This document shows positions 7,133-13,194 of a stretch of 26,493 bases of DNA, one piece after another. The notes beneath the pieces are model-generated. The model was not told the origin of the DNA, made no database searches, and saw only the letters and a program-made list of their open reading frames with translations. Position 1 is the stretch's first letter; each line of letters opens with the position of its first letter. The stretch comes from a virus. A program made the position numbers and the translations under genes. The stretch covers positions 1 to 26,493 of the IMG/VR virus record IMGVR_UViG_3300009161_000192. One strand, 5' to 3'.

Positions 7133-7152
7133 TTCCCCTTCGCAGAAGGGAA
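7133..7152 (+). other. Hairpin after the MoxR gene
   Basis: TTCCC and CTTC pair with GAAG and GGGAA around a 3-nt loop (one bulged base), directly after the stop codon. It probably protects or processes the mRNA end, together with the following terminator. Confidence 0.45.
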
Positions 7153-7153
7153 A

Positions 7154-7187
7154 GGCTCTAGGTTGGGTGCCTAGAGTCTTCTCCCTT
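7154..7187 (+). terminator. Terminator between MoxR and tRNA
   Basis: CTCTAGG (7156-7162) and CCTAGAG (7170-7176) form a perfect 7-bp stem with a 7-nt loop, followed by TCTTCTCCCTT. The tRNA starts 2 nt later. It could also act as a 5' processing signal for a tRNA read through from upstream. Confidence 0.6.
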
Positions 7188-7188
7188 A

Positions 7189-7262
7189 AGGGCGGTAGCT
7201 CAGTTGGTTAGAGCCCCGGACTCATAATCCGGTCGTCGTCGGTTCGAGCCCGACCCGCCCTA
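7189..7262 (+). tRNA. tRNA with CAT anticodon (Met, or Ile2)
   Basis: A complete cloverleaf. Acceptor AGGGCGG pairs with CCGCCCT, the D arm is GCTC/GAGC, the anticodon arm CCGGA-CTCATAA-TCCGG has anticodon CAT at 7223-7225, the variable loop has 5 nt, and the T arm is GTCGG-TTCGAGC-CCGAC. The discriminator is A and no CCA is encoded. The anticodon stem lacks the three G-C pairs of initiators, so it is elongator Met or, if C34 is modified to lysidine, Ile for AUA codons. It has no promoter of its own type, and a phage promoter starts 7 nt after its 3' end. Confidence 0.93.
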
Positions 7263-7268
7263 CTTACC

Positions 7269-7277
7269 TGATATAAT
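7269..7277 (+). promoter_or_regulatory. Phage promoter (extended -10)
   Basis: TGATATAAT then AGTACTACACTGACGGAAGGAT. It drives the VWA gene. A -35 element at the usual distance would fall inside the tRNA T arm, so the extended -10 must carry the promoter. Confidence 0.85.
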
Positions 7278-7306
7278 AGTACTACACTGACGGAAGGATA
7301 TAAAGA

Positions 7307-9103
7307 ATGGGACACATCAAAGTCTCTGCCACAAGGGCAGAGGTAACTCCAAGGGAGTGGCTGCAAGCTGGCGCTCAACTAGGAGACCTTGTTAACACAT
7401 GGGCAGGTCGTACCGACATTGTCGCGTACGTTGGTCCAGGAGCTGGTGGACAAACTCCAGCGTGTTTTAACCCGCAATTAGCAGAAGTTGAAGTCAATGT
7501 TAGCGTTGCCTTTGGCGCAGGTGTAAGTCCAGAGTTAATCGGTGATATTCGTTTACGTGATACACAGTTCGACTATCCTAGAGCGTCTGGAGCAATTTTC
7601 CATGAAGCGCTACACGCCCGGTACTCTCGATTTGATCTTTCTAAAGCTATCGAGGAACTTACTCCTTCAGAGTATCAGTCTCTTACATTACTAGAAGAAA
7701 CTCGCATTGAAAAGCTCGGAGTAGAAAACTTCCCAGCAAATCGAGTATTTCTTCGCGCATGTGCAATGGACATAGTTCTTTCAGAAATTAATGAACATCT
7801 AGATGAGTCAAACACTACTCGGGCAATTGGTAGCATTGCAGGACTCGTTCTTGCACGCATCGATGCAGGTTCGCTAGAAGAGGATGATGTCATTGAGGTA
7901 AAGAAGCTTGTTCTAGAGTTCTTAGGTGAAGAGACGTACGGCAAACTACGTAACGTGTGGCTTCGATTCCAAATGCATGATGATCATCGCAATCCAACTA
8001 ACTTGTATGTTCTTGCTAAAGAGTGGGATAAGATTCTTTCAGAAGTTGCAAAAGAAAGAGGAGAGCAAGAGCCAGTAAAAGGCACGCCTTCGATTATTGA
8101 AGCAATCATTGAAGAAATTCTCGATGAAATGAAAGAAGCTTCAGAGAATATCGCTATATCAGTAAACGATGATGCGCAGGATCAAGAGCAACAAGAAGAT
8201 TGGAAAGAAATAATCACCAACAGAGACAAGGCAGCTAAGGATCAGCGCGAAAACAAAAAGACTGCTGATGACGTTTTCAGTATGGACACTGCTGCGATAG
8301 CAGCATCCAAGACGCTATCTTCTCTTCTCGATGTTCGCAAGCCAGAGCCTAAGGAACGAGCAGCAGCAGTGAAGATTGCTCAAATGCTAGAAAAAGCTAA
8401 GTATCGTGAGCGCGATGAAAAGGAGATCAAGAGTATTCTTCCTCCAGGCAATCTTCGCACGCGCGCGATGGTTCAGAATGCTGCGTACAAAGCGCAAGGA
8501 TCGATGTTGCGCGCAGAACCTTGGCGTCGAACAGTGCGTAAGCACACTGATGATCCAACGTTAAACGTTGGTGTCATCGTTGATATCTCTGGTTCAATGA
8601 ACAAAGCAATGCAGCCAATGGCAGTCACTGCGTGGGCAATGTCGGAAGCAGTGCGTCGCGTACAAGGTAGATGCGCAATGGTGTATTACGGAAACGACGT
8701 GTTCCCTACACTCAAGCCAGGACAGCACCTTGACCAAGTTAATGTGTACTCTGCTCCTGATGGAACTGAAAAGTTTAACAAAGCATTCAAAGCTGTTGAT
8801 GGTGCATTGAATCTTATCAATGGAACTGGCGCTCGTCTTCTTGTAGTTGTGAGTGATGGTTGCTACGTTGAGAGTGAGGTAGCCGCAGCAAAAGAGTGGA
8901 TAAAGAAGTGTGACGCTAGTGGAGTTGCAGTGTTGTGGCTTCCATTTACTGAAAGCTTCCGTCTGAACTATGCGCGCGATATCATTCGTGGAACTTCAGC
9001 AGTTCTAATGGGCGACATAACAGACCCAGTAGATGCTGCTCTAGAAATCGGAAGAGCTGCTGCGACGGCTCTATCAAAGATTGGCAGCCGCCTGGCTGCC
9101 TAA
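7307..9103 (+). CDS. HExxH metallopeptidase-like protein with C-terminal VWA domain (CobT-like)
   Basis: A 598-aa protein. The N-terminal part has a zinc-metallopeptidase motif HEALH (99-103) followed by LLEETRIE (128-135), whose Glu could be the third ligand. This is the arrangement of DUF2201-type putative metallopeptidases. The middle (250-400) is acidic and Lys/Glu-rich, as in CobT. The C-terminal VWA domain carries the MIDAS motif DISGS (426-430), a candidate MIDAS threonine (T487) and D517 in VVVSDG. It is very likely the partner of the MoxR ATPase at 6119. VWA-MoxR pairs act as chaperone or metal-insertion machines, and the peptidase part suggests a regulated protease. The target is unknown. 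Confidence 0.88.
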   Translation: MGHIKVSATRAEVTPREWLQAGAQLGDLVNTWAGRTDIVAYVGPGAGGQTPACFNPQLAEVEVNVSVAFGAGVSPELIGDIRLRDTQFDYPRASGAIFHEALHARYSRFDLSKAIEELTPSEYQSLTLLEETRIEKLGVENFPANRVFLRACAMDIVLSEINEHLDESNTTRAIGSIAGLVLARIDAGSLEEDDVIEVKKLVLEFLGEETYGKLRNVWLRFQMHDDHRNPTNLYVLAKEWDKILSEVAKERGEQEPVKGTPSIIEAIIEEILDEMKEASENIAISVNDDAQDQEQQEDWKEIITNRDKAAKDQRENKKTADDVFSMDTAAIAASKTLSSLLDVRKPEPKERAAAVKIAQMLEKAKYRERDEKEIKSILPPGNLRTRAMVQNAAYKAQGSMLRAEPWRRTVRKHTDDPTLNVGVIVDISGSMNKAMQPMAVTAWAMSEAVRRVQGRCAMVYYGNDVFPTLKPGQHLDQVNVYSAPDGTEKFNKAFKAVDGALNLINGTGARLLVVVSDGCYVESEVAAAKEWIKKCDASGVAVLWLPFTESFRLNYARDIIRGTSAVLMGDITDPVDAALEIGRAAATALSKIGSRLAA

Positions 9104-9123
9104 CAGATCTGGTGCGGGCGGTA

Positions 9124-9136
9124 ATCCTTCCGTCAG
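9124..9136 (+). promoter_or_regulatory. Sequence complementary to the phage Shine-Dalgarno leader
   Basis: ATCCTTCCGTCAG in the gap between the VWA and subtilase genes is perfectly complementary over 13 nt to CTGACGGAAGGAT at 7287-7299, the leader and RBS of the VWA gene. Its core TCCTTCCGT also matches the ACGGAAGGA of many other leaders in the window. RNA from here could pair with those RBSs. Seen in sequence; any function is inferred. Confidence 0.35.
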
Positions 9137-9185
9137 ACGTGTGCCCCGTCCGTACCAGTTACTTTTACAAACAAACAATGACAAA

Positions 9186-10073
9186 ATGAAAAATAAAAAG
9201 CTAGCAATCATCGGCGCTTTTATTACAGCAGCAGCGTTACTCGCAGCTCCTGCTCATGCGGCCAATGAAAAATCAGTAGTAATTATCGATAGTGGCGTGG
9301 ATACGCAAGGCTTCCTTAAAAACTACATTGTTGATGAGGCGTGCTTCATTGAATACGGCAAGTGTCCAAACGGATTGAATTCAATGACCGGCGCGGGTGC
9401 TTCCCACATCTCCCCCACCTCTACCAAAGATCGTGTATTTAGTCACGGCTCGGAAATGGCGTCAGTAGTTATTGCCCGTAACCCAAATGTAAAGATTGTA
9501 ATGATTCGGATTATCGGCATGAGTTCAAACGGATTCGCAACTACCTTCACACCTAAAGCTGTTGAGTTAGCGTTGGCTTGGGTAAATGAAAACGCGGTAC
9601 GGTTAAATGTAACCGCCGTGCTTGCCTCAATGGGTCGTGAAAATAAAGGTGGCGTGTGTCAGATTGAAAAGCCACTCCAAGATTTAGTTATCTCACTTAA
9701 CGGCAAGGGAGCACAGGTAATTTCCTCAACGGGTAACATGGCGCGGAACTACATAGATTATCCGGCTTGTATCCCAGAGGTAGTTGCAGTTGGTGCAACC
9801 GATAAGCCTTACAAACTCAAAGGCTGGGGAATGATTCAACCCGTTCAACAAGCCTCAAACTACGGAGTCGAACTTGATTTCGTAATGCTTGGTTGGTTCA
9901 ACTCAACCACACTTGACGGAACAAAGAGAGATACCACTGGGACGTCTAACGCAGCGGCGGCGTTTGCTGGGCTCTGGAGTTCACTGAGCGGCGTATCGTT
10001 GGACTCTCTAAAGGCAACCGCGGGTACCAGTATGCGCGGCTTGACGCCTCTACCAAATACGTTCTTGAATTAA
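9186..10073 (+). CDS. Secreted subtilisin-like serine protease (S8)
   Basis: A 295-aa protein. ATG 9186 is chosen because a clear Sec signal peptide starts there: KNKK, a hydrophobic core at 7-20, and APAHA before the cleavage site. The longer frame to 9081 would bury it. The catalytic triad is D35 (VVIIDSGVD), H87 (FSHGSEMASV) and S254 (GTSNAAAA). Oxyanion Asn184 is in STGN. The mature form of about 270 aa has no propeptide or wall anchor that I can see. No strong SD or phage-type promoter precedes it, so it may be read from the VWA promoter. Secreted subtilases are rare in phages. Possible roles are host envelope or surface protein degradation, or release. Confidence 0.85.
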   Translation: MKNKKLAIIGAFITAAALLAAPAHAANEKSVVIIDSGVDTQGFLKNYIVDEACFIEYGKCPNGLNSMTGAGASHISPTSTKDRVFSHGSEMASVVIARNPNVKIVMIRIIGMSSNGFATTFTPKAVELALAWVNENAVRLNVTAVLASMGRENKGGVCQIEKPLQDLVISLNGKGAQVISSTGNMARNYIDYPACIPEVVAVGATDKPYKLKGWGMIQPVQQASNYGVELDFVMLGWFNSTTLDGTKRDTTGTSNAAAAFAGLWSSLSGVSLDSLKATAGTSMRGLTPLPNTFLN

Positions 10074-10094
10074 GGCCTGACTATCCAATAAACC

Positions 10095-10103
10095 TGATAT
10101 AAT
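10095..10103 (+). promoter_or_regulatory. Phage promoter (extended -10)
   Basis: TGATATAAT then AGTACTAG. It is followed by an unusually long, structured leader before ACGGAAGGA. Confidence 0.82.
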
Positions 10104-10112
10104 AGTACTAGT

Positions 10113-10154
10113 GGTGCAGGGGGTTCCAGATACGGATCCGGCCTCCTGCCCACC
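10113..10154 (+). promoter_or_regulatory. Leader hairpin upstream of the RBS
   Basis: GGTG (10113-10116) pairs with CACC (10151-10154) and CAGGGGG (10117-10123) with CCTCCTG (10142-10148), with a 2-nt bulge and an 18-nt loop. It sits between the promoter and the RBS at about 10163-10171. Other leaders of this class are short and unstructured, so this one may be regulatory. Confidence 0.5.
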
Positions 10155-10179
10155 CTAACATCGACGGAAGGACAACGGC

Positions 10180-10344
10180 GTGGCGACTACGATACACGCA
10201 GGAGACTGCATCAACGGGTGCGATACCTGTAGAGAAAACTATCACAACGGCAAGCCTGACATATTCAGAGTGTATGACGAAGACTCTATTCTTGGAGACG
10301 CCTACTACTGTACTCTTTGCAATGACTTACTGCAGGTTGGATAA
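10180..10344 (+). CDS. Small zinc-ribbon protein
   Basis: A 54-aa protein starting at GTG 10180, 8 nt after ACGGAAGGA. Cys 10, 14 and 17 and the CTLC knuckle at 44-47 make a plausible zinc ribbon. The stop overlaps the next start (TAATG), so the two are coupled. Function unknown. Confidence 0.72.
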   Translation: MATTIHAGDCINGCDTCRENYHNGKPDIFRVYDEDSILGDAYYCTLCNDLLQVG

Positions 10345-10562
10345 TGAAACCTATATATGTTGCGCATGAAGGTTCCGGTGCGATTTTCAATTTAGCGGAC
10401 ACTGGTTACATTTTTTCGCAAGAAGACTTAGAAGAAAACCCAGGTATGGCTGATGATATTGAAAACGGCGATTGTGAAGGCGGGTACGAAGTTACTCCAG
10501 GACTAGCAGTAATGTTCTATGAGTTAGCAAAAAGCTACTGGGAGTTCGAAAACAAAAAATAA
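10344..10562 (+). CDS. Small acidic protein
   Basis: A 72-aa acidic protein starting inside the preceding stop codon. Segments read as alternating strand and helix (YVAHEGSGAIFNL, then EDLEENPGMADDIENGD and a final helix). No family recognised. An acidic DNA-mimic role cannot be excluded, but there is no specific evidence. Confidence 0.68.
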   Translation: MKPIYVAHEGSGAIFNLADTGYIFSQEDLEENPGMADDIENGDCEGGYEVTPGLAVMFYELAKSYWEFENKK

Positions 10563-10574
10563 TTCCGGAAGGTG

Positions 10575-10604
10575 TTGTACTTTATAATAGATCTATGTTA
10601 TAAT
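10575..10604 (+). promoter_or_regulatory. Phage promoter with -35 and double TATAAT
   Basis: TTGTAC (10575-10580), an 18-bp spacer and TATAAT (10599-10604) preceded by TGT. A second TATAAT (10583-10588) lies within the spacer. It is almost identical to the promoter at 12911-12940. Confidence 0.85.
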
Positions 10605-10631
10605 AGTACTAACAACGACGGAAGGACTGGA

Positions 10632-10931
10632 ATGAACACAAATGTATGGATGCGGGAAGCTCAAGGCTTTAGCCTAGAGACTGCAGTCAACATAGGCTCT
10701 GAATGGACTTTGGCTGAAACTCGTCAACTTGAACTTATGAGAGCTTCTGGCAAGTCTATAAAAGAGATCGCAAAAGCTTTAGGACGCTCTTACTACTCAA
10801 TATCAACCAGACTTATCAACATTGGTGCAGTAACCCACCACAAAAAATCTAACAAGCCTGCTCCTCTAGCTCCGGTAATCTGCGGAAAATGCTTTACAGT
10901 CTCATCAAAGTCCGGGGTCTGCCTCTGCTGA
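10632..10931 (+). CDS. Small HTH (Myb/SANT-like) protein with zinc knuckle tail
   Basis: A 99-aa protein. ATG 10632 follows ACGACGGAAGGA; a frame-compatible GTG at 10572 lies in the promoter. Residues 23-65 (EWTLAETRQLELMRASGKSIKEIAKALGRSYYSISTRL) are a Myb/SANT- or GcrA-like helix-turn-helix of the type phages use to bind DNA. The tail has CxxC (GKCF preceded by IC) and CLC, which may bind zinc. Likely a transcription regulator. Confidence 0.8.
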   Translation: MNTNVWMREAQGFSLETAVNIGSEWTLAETRQLELMRASGKSIKEIAKALGRSYYSISTRLINIGAVTHHKKSNKPAPLAPVICGKCFTVSSKSGVCLC

Positions 10932-10937
10932 GGCACC

Positions 10938-10967
10938 CTGTACTTATTCCTCACTGCCTGATATAAT
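10938..10967 (+). promoter_or_regulatory. Phage promoter
   Basis: CTGTAC (10938-10943), an 18-bp spacer and TATAAT (10962-10967) with the TGA extension. The leader has ACGACGGAAGGA. A hairpin GCCTC-TGCT-GAGGC (10921-10934) just upstream overlaps the previous stop. Confidence 0.85.
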
Positions 10968-10997
10968 TGAACCATACCAACGACGGAAGGATAGAAA

Positions 10998-11186
10998 ATG
11001 ATCTACAAAGGAGACGTAGTAATCTATGACTCAAGTCTGACCTTGGATCAACTCAAGGACATGTGGGGTTATATGCAAGAAGAAGATGCAGTAGAATTTA
11101 CGCAAGAAGAGCTTGATAAGCTCGGCGCTGACATTAATGATGCGATTCACAGCACCATTGAAGACTTCTTGAATAGTAGGGACTAA
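10998..11186 (+). CDS. Small acidic protein
   Basis: A 62-aa protein with a good SD-led start, first of a tight multi-gene unit (10998-12596). It is acidic and largely helical (LTLDQLKDMWGYMQEED, then FTQEELDKLGADINDAI). No family recognised. Confidence 0.7.
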   Translation: MIYKGDVVIYDSSLTLDQLKDMWGYMQEEDAVEFTQEELDKLGADINDAIHSTIEDFLNSRD

Positions 11187-11190
11187 TCAA

Positions 11191-11469
11191 ATGACTCTAT
11201 ACAATTCGGACATCGTACAAGTAAATGATTCTCTGTACGACAACATCAACACTGCAGTTACCTACATCAAAGAAAATTGGAGAGCAGAGCTCGATCTTGG
11301 CTTTTTCAGTAGCGAGGATGCAAAGCTAGTCTCTGTCGAGTACGCCGAAGCTGGAATAGTAGTGAAGTACTTAGCAGTTGGCTACTATGATGAGCAAGAC
11401 AGCGCAATTATGAAAGAAATCGAAGAGATTCTTGAAGTCTCATACACATCGATGATGGTGACTGTCTGA
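11191..11469 (+). CDS. Hypothetical protein
   Basis: A 92-aa protein starting 4 nt after the previous stop codon. An alpha/beta pattern with an N-terminal helix (YDNINTAVTYIKENW), strands (KLVSVEYAEAGIVVKYLAVGYY) and a C-terminal helix. No family recognised. It ends in TGATG, overlapping the next start. Confidence 0.7.
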   Translation: MTLYNSDIVQVNDSLYDNINTAVTYIKENWRAELDLGFFSSEDAKLVSVEYAEAGIVVKYLAVGYYDEQDSAIMKEIEEILEVSYTSMMVTV

Positions 11470-11648
11470 TGGGTATTCTACTTACAGATGGTAATGCCTT
11501 CGCTATTATCGGAGCAGGACGTAGGGAACTAGAAAAGCTTGGGCGCGGTGACGAAGTTTCGACGTTCACTGCAGAGATGACAGCAGGCGACTACAATCAC
11601 TTGCTTCAGACAATGTTGAAATGGTTTCCAGAGGTGGAGGTAGCATGA
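11469..11648 (+). CDS. Small hypothetical protein
   Basis: A 59-aa protein translated from the overlapping TGATG. It has a short strand-turn start (GILLTDGNAFAIIGAGRREL) and a C-terminal helix (AGDYNHLLQTMLKWFPEVEV). The Gly-rich turn resembles a nucleotide-binding loop only superficially. Overlaps the next gene by ATGA. Confidence 0.62.
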   Translation: MGILLTDGNAFAIIGAGRRELEKLGRGDEVSTFTAEMTAGDYNHLLQTMLKWFPEVEVA

Positions 11649-11848
11649 AAACTTATACAATCAAGTACACTTATGAAAAGTGGTATTCAATAAACGTTGC
11701 CGCTGAGAGTGAAGAACAAGCTAGGGAGCTTTTCTTTTCTGGAGAATTCAATAATGAAGATCGAGTGCTTATAGGTGAAGAAATCCAAGATGGTATAGAC
11801 ATTGAAGAGATAGACGAAAGGACAGATGATGAAAAAGAAAGTAAATAA
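11645..11848 (+). CDS. DpnD/PcfM-like small protein
   Basis: A 67-aa protein. ATG 11645 is preferred because GGAGG lies just upstream and the start overlaps the previous stop. The pattern (TIKYTYEKWYSINVAAESEEQARELFF...VLIGEEIQDGIDIEEID) recalls the DpnD/PcfM family of small phage and plasmid proteins, whose function is unknown. It ends in a very acidic tail. Confidence 0.65.
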   Translation: MKTYTIKYTYEKWYSINVAAESEEQARELFFSGEFNNEDRVLIGEEIQDGIDIEEIDERTDDEKESK

Positions 11849-12056
11849 AAATAGCGCAGTGTTCTATGCGTTAGTTGTTACGTCAGCAGTGATTGGCACT
11901 GGTGGCTTTCCGCCAGCCTGGGCGATTACAGGTTGGATGCTTCACTCTCGATTCCAAGTAAAGGTTCAACGTAAAGAAGTAGTTGCGGCTGCACCTGCGA
12001 GTCCAGTAAAACAGACTAAGCCTGTTGCACGAGTAAAGAAGGTAGTTGTCAAATGA
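11826..12056 (+). CDS. Single-pass membrane protein with basic tail
   Basis: A 76-aa protein starting within the end of the preceding gene. GACGAAAGGA lies inside that gene, just before ATG 11826, so the phage-type RBS is embedded in coding DNA. It has a KKK N-terminus, a hydrophobic segment (VFYALVVTSAVIGTGGFPPAWAI, about 12-34) and a Lys/Pro/Val-rich C-terminus, probably cytoplasmic or nucleic-acid facing. No family recognised. Confidence 0.68.
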   Translation: MMKKKVNKNSAVFYALVVTSAVIGTGGFPPAWAITGWMLHSRFQVKVQRKEVVAAAPASPVKQTKPVARVKKVVVK

Positions 12057-12424
12057 TTACTGCGATAAGAGTAAACACAGACTTTACAACAGAGATCTTG
12101 GATCTTGAGACGGAAAGCCTTGCACAACTCCAGGAAGCGGTAGGCGGACTCATTCAAGCTGTCGACTTGCGGGAAGATCTAACTCTGTGGTGCAACGAAG
12201 AAGGTAAGCTTATCAACGGCATGGAACCAAATGTCATCGGCACGCACCTGTGGGAAAAATCTTTTGGCATGACAGACATCATTATGGGAGACATAGTTCT
12301 TACCGGACCTTCTGATGAAGAAGGAGAAACGTTACCATTGGCGCAAACATGGGTAACGCAAGTACAAGAAATTGCGTCAACGCTTCAATACGCTCGCGAA
12401 GGTTACGGTGAGATCATTGGCTAA
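12053..12424 (+). CDS. DUF3846-like protein
   Basis: A 123-aa protein overlapping the previous stop codon. The pattern LQEAVGGLIQAVDLREDLTLWCNEEGKLINGMEPNVIGTHL...GDIVLTGPSDEEGETLPL matches my memory of DUF3846, a small conserved domain in phage and plasmid proteins with unknown function. Full length for the family. Confidence 0.8.
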   Translation: MITAIRVNTDFTTEILDLETESLAQLQEAVGGLIQAVDLREDLTLWCNEEGKLINGMEPNVIGTHLWEKSFGMTDIIMGDIVLTGPSDEEGETLPLAQTWVTQVQEIASTLQYAREGYGEIIG

Positions 12425-12596
12425 AAACAAAAGTGCTGGGATCTGGGAAATACAAGACGTCAAGACTGGCGAGCGCATCTCTAAGTTTAGAGCGCGTCGG
12501 CACGCTGACGTGACCAGATACCTGGAAATGGCTCACATTGGGTTGAAGAGACCTATAGGCGACTTCGAGGCTGTATTCATTACAGATTGGGAATAA
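12408..12596 (+). CDS. Small basic hypothetical protein
   Basis: A 62-aa protein. GTG 12408 has AAGG about 5 nt upstream; TTG 12417 is an alternative. It overlaps the DUF3846-like gene by 17 nt. Strand-rich start (SAGIWEIQDVKTGERIS), then a basic segment (KFRARRHADVTRYLEM). No family recognised. Last gene of its unit; the next promoter starts 2 nt after its stop. Confidence 0.62.
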   Translation: MRSLAKNKSAGIWEIQDVKTGERISKFRARRHADVTRYLEMAHIGLKRPIGDFEAVFITDWE

Positions 12597-12598
12597 CC

Positions 12599-12607
12599 TG
12601 ATATAAT
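12599..12607 (+). promoter_or_regulatory. Phage promoter of a noncoding unit
   Basis: TGATATAAT then AGTATTAACAAC, exactly as before protein genes, but no ACGGAAGGA and no usable reading frame follow. Confidence 0.85.
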
Positions 12608-12613
12608 AGTATT

Positions 12614-12905
12614 AACAACTTAATACTAGGTTTGGACTTACTGAATCTTGGGGCATACGGGTATCTCATGGAGACACTACTCCCAATAAGCCGACGGTTA
12701 CCGCAGGGTAACTTGGTTCAGGAAAGAGACCGGAACAATACTAACTTAGAGAAGTTCGGAGTAAAACCTGATAGCCGGAAGGCATGATCCACATCAGATA
12801 GTGCGCAAAAAGTGAAGCGCGACTCAAGCTCTTGGTGCGTGAAAGTCTGTCCACTTTTTTGAGGCTGGCTGCTGTCTTGTTGACTGCGGTCAGCCTCATT
12901 CTTTT
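12614..12905 (+). ncRNA. Structured noncoding RNA of about 290 nt, family unknown
   Basis: Between the promoter at 12599 and the terminator at 12861-12905 there is no gene, but a series of hairpins. TTGGG/CCCAA (12648-12652/12682-12686) encloses GTATCTC/GAGACAC. GTTACC-GCAG-GGTAAC is at 12697-12712, and GTTCAGG/CCGGAAC (one mismatch) at 12716-12736. AACTT-AGAG-AAGTT is at 12743-12756. CTGAT/ATCAG (12768-12772/12793-12797) holds GCC-GGAA-GGC. CAAAAAGTG (12806-12814) pairs with CACTTTTTTG (12852-12861). I see no tmRNA, RNase P or 6S signature. Exact ends are inferred. Confidence 0.72.
12861..12905 (+). terminator. Rho-independent terminator of the noncoding RNA
   Basis: GAGGCTGGCTGC (12861-12872) pairs with GCGGTCAGCCTC (12886-12897), interrupted by one or two mismatches, with a 13-nt loop, then ATTCTTTTAT. 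Confidence 0.85.
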
Positions 12906-12910
12906 ATATA

Positions 12911-12940
12911 GTGTACTTTATAATAGATACATGTTATAAT
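12911..12940 (+). promoter_or_regulatory. Phage promoter with -35 and double TATAAT
   Basis: GTGTAC (12911-12916), 18 bp, TATAAT (12935-12940) preceded by TGT. A second TATAAT lies in the spacer, as at 10575-10604. Confidence 0.85.
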
Positions 12941-12968
12941 TAAACTAACAACGACGGAAGGATAGAAG

Positions 12969-13109
12969 ATGAAGCTTACTAAAAGAGGACGCATCGTAGT
13001 TGGCATCTTTGCCGCACTCGCTCTATTCGGACTGTGGGAAGTTTCCACACATCTATGGTGGGTTGGAAATGGCTACTGCTGGGGCGATGCTCTCAAGTGC
13101 TACAAGTAA
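12969..13109 (+). CDS. Small membrane protein
   Basis: A 46-aa protein with ACGACGGAAGGA upstream. A basic start (KLTKRGR), one transmembrane helix (about 9-22, IVVGIFAALALFGLW) and an outside tail with two Cys (GYCWGD, KCYK) that could form a disulfide. This small-protein layout is common in actinophages. Function unknown; effects on the host membrane or superinfection are possible. Confidence 0.72.
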   Translation: MKLTKRGRIVVGIFAALALFGLWEVSTHLWWVGNGYCWGDALKCYK

Positions 13110-13112
13110 GTA

Positions 13113-13142
13113 GTGTACTTATTCACACATGCATGATATAAT
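13113..13142 (+). promoter_or_regulatory. Phage promoter
   Basis: GTGTAC (13113-13118), 18 bp, TATAAT (13137-13142) with the TGA extension, then AGTACTA. The leader is longer than usual and ends in ACGACGGAAGGA. Confidence 0.87.
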
Positions 13143-13194
13143 AGTACTATCATCGGAAACGGTGACAAAACGACAAAACGACGGAAGGAATAAA

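Noticed and set aside
9081-9185. Longer N-terminus for the subtilase
   Set aside because: It would place 35 residues before a typical signal peptide and overlaps the VWA gene without an RBS.
12614-12905. tmRNA, RNase P RNA or 6S RNA
   Set aside because: No tRNA-like ends or tag frame, no RNase P conserved core sequences, and no single long bulged hairpin as in 6S.
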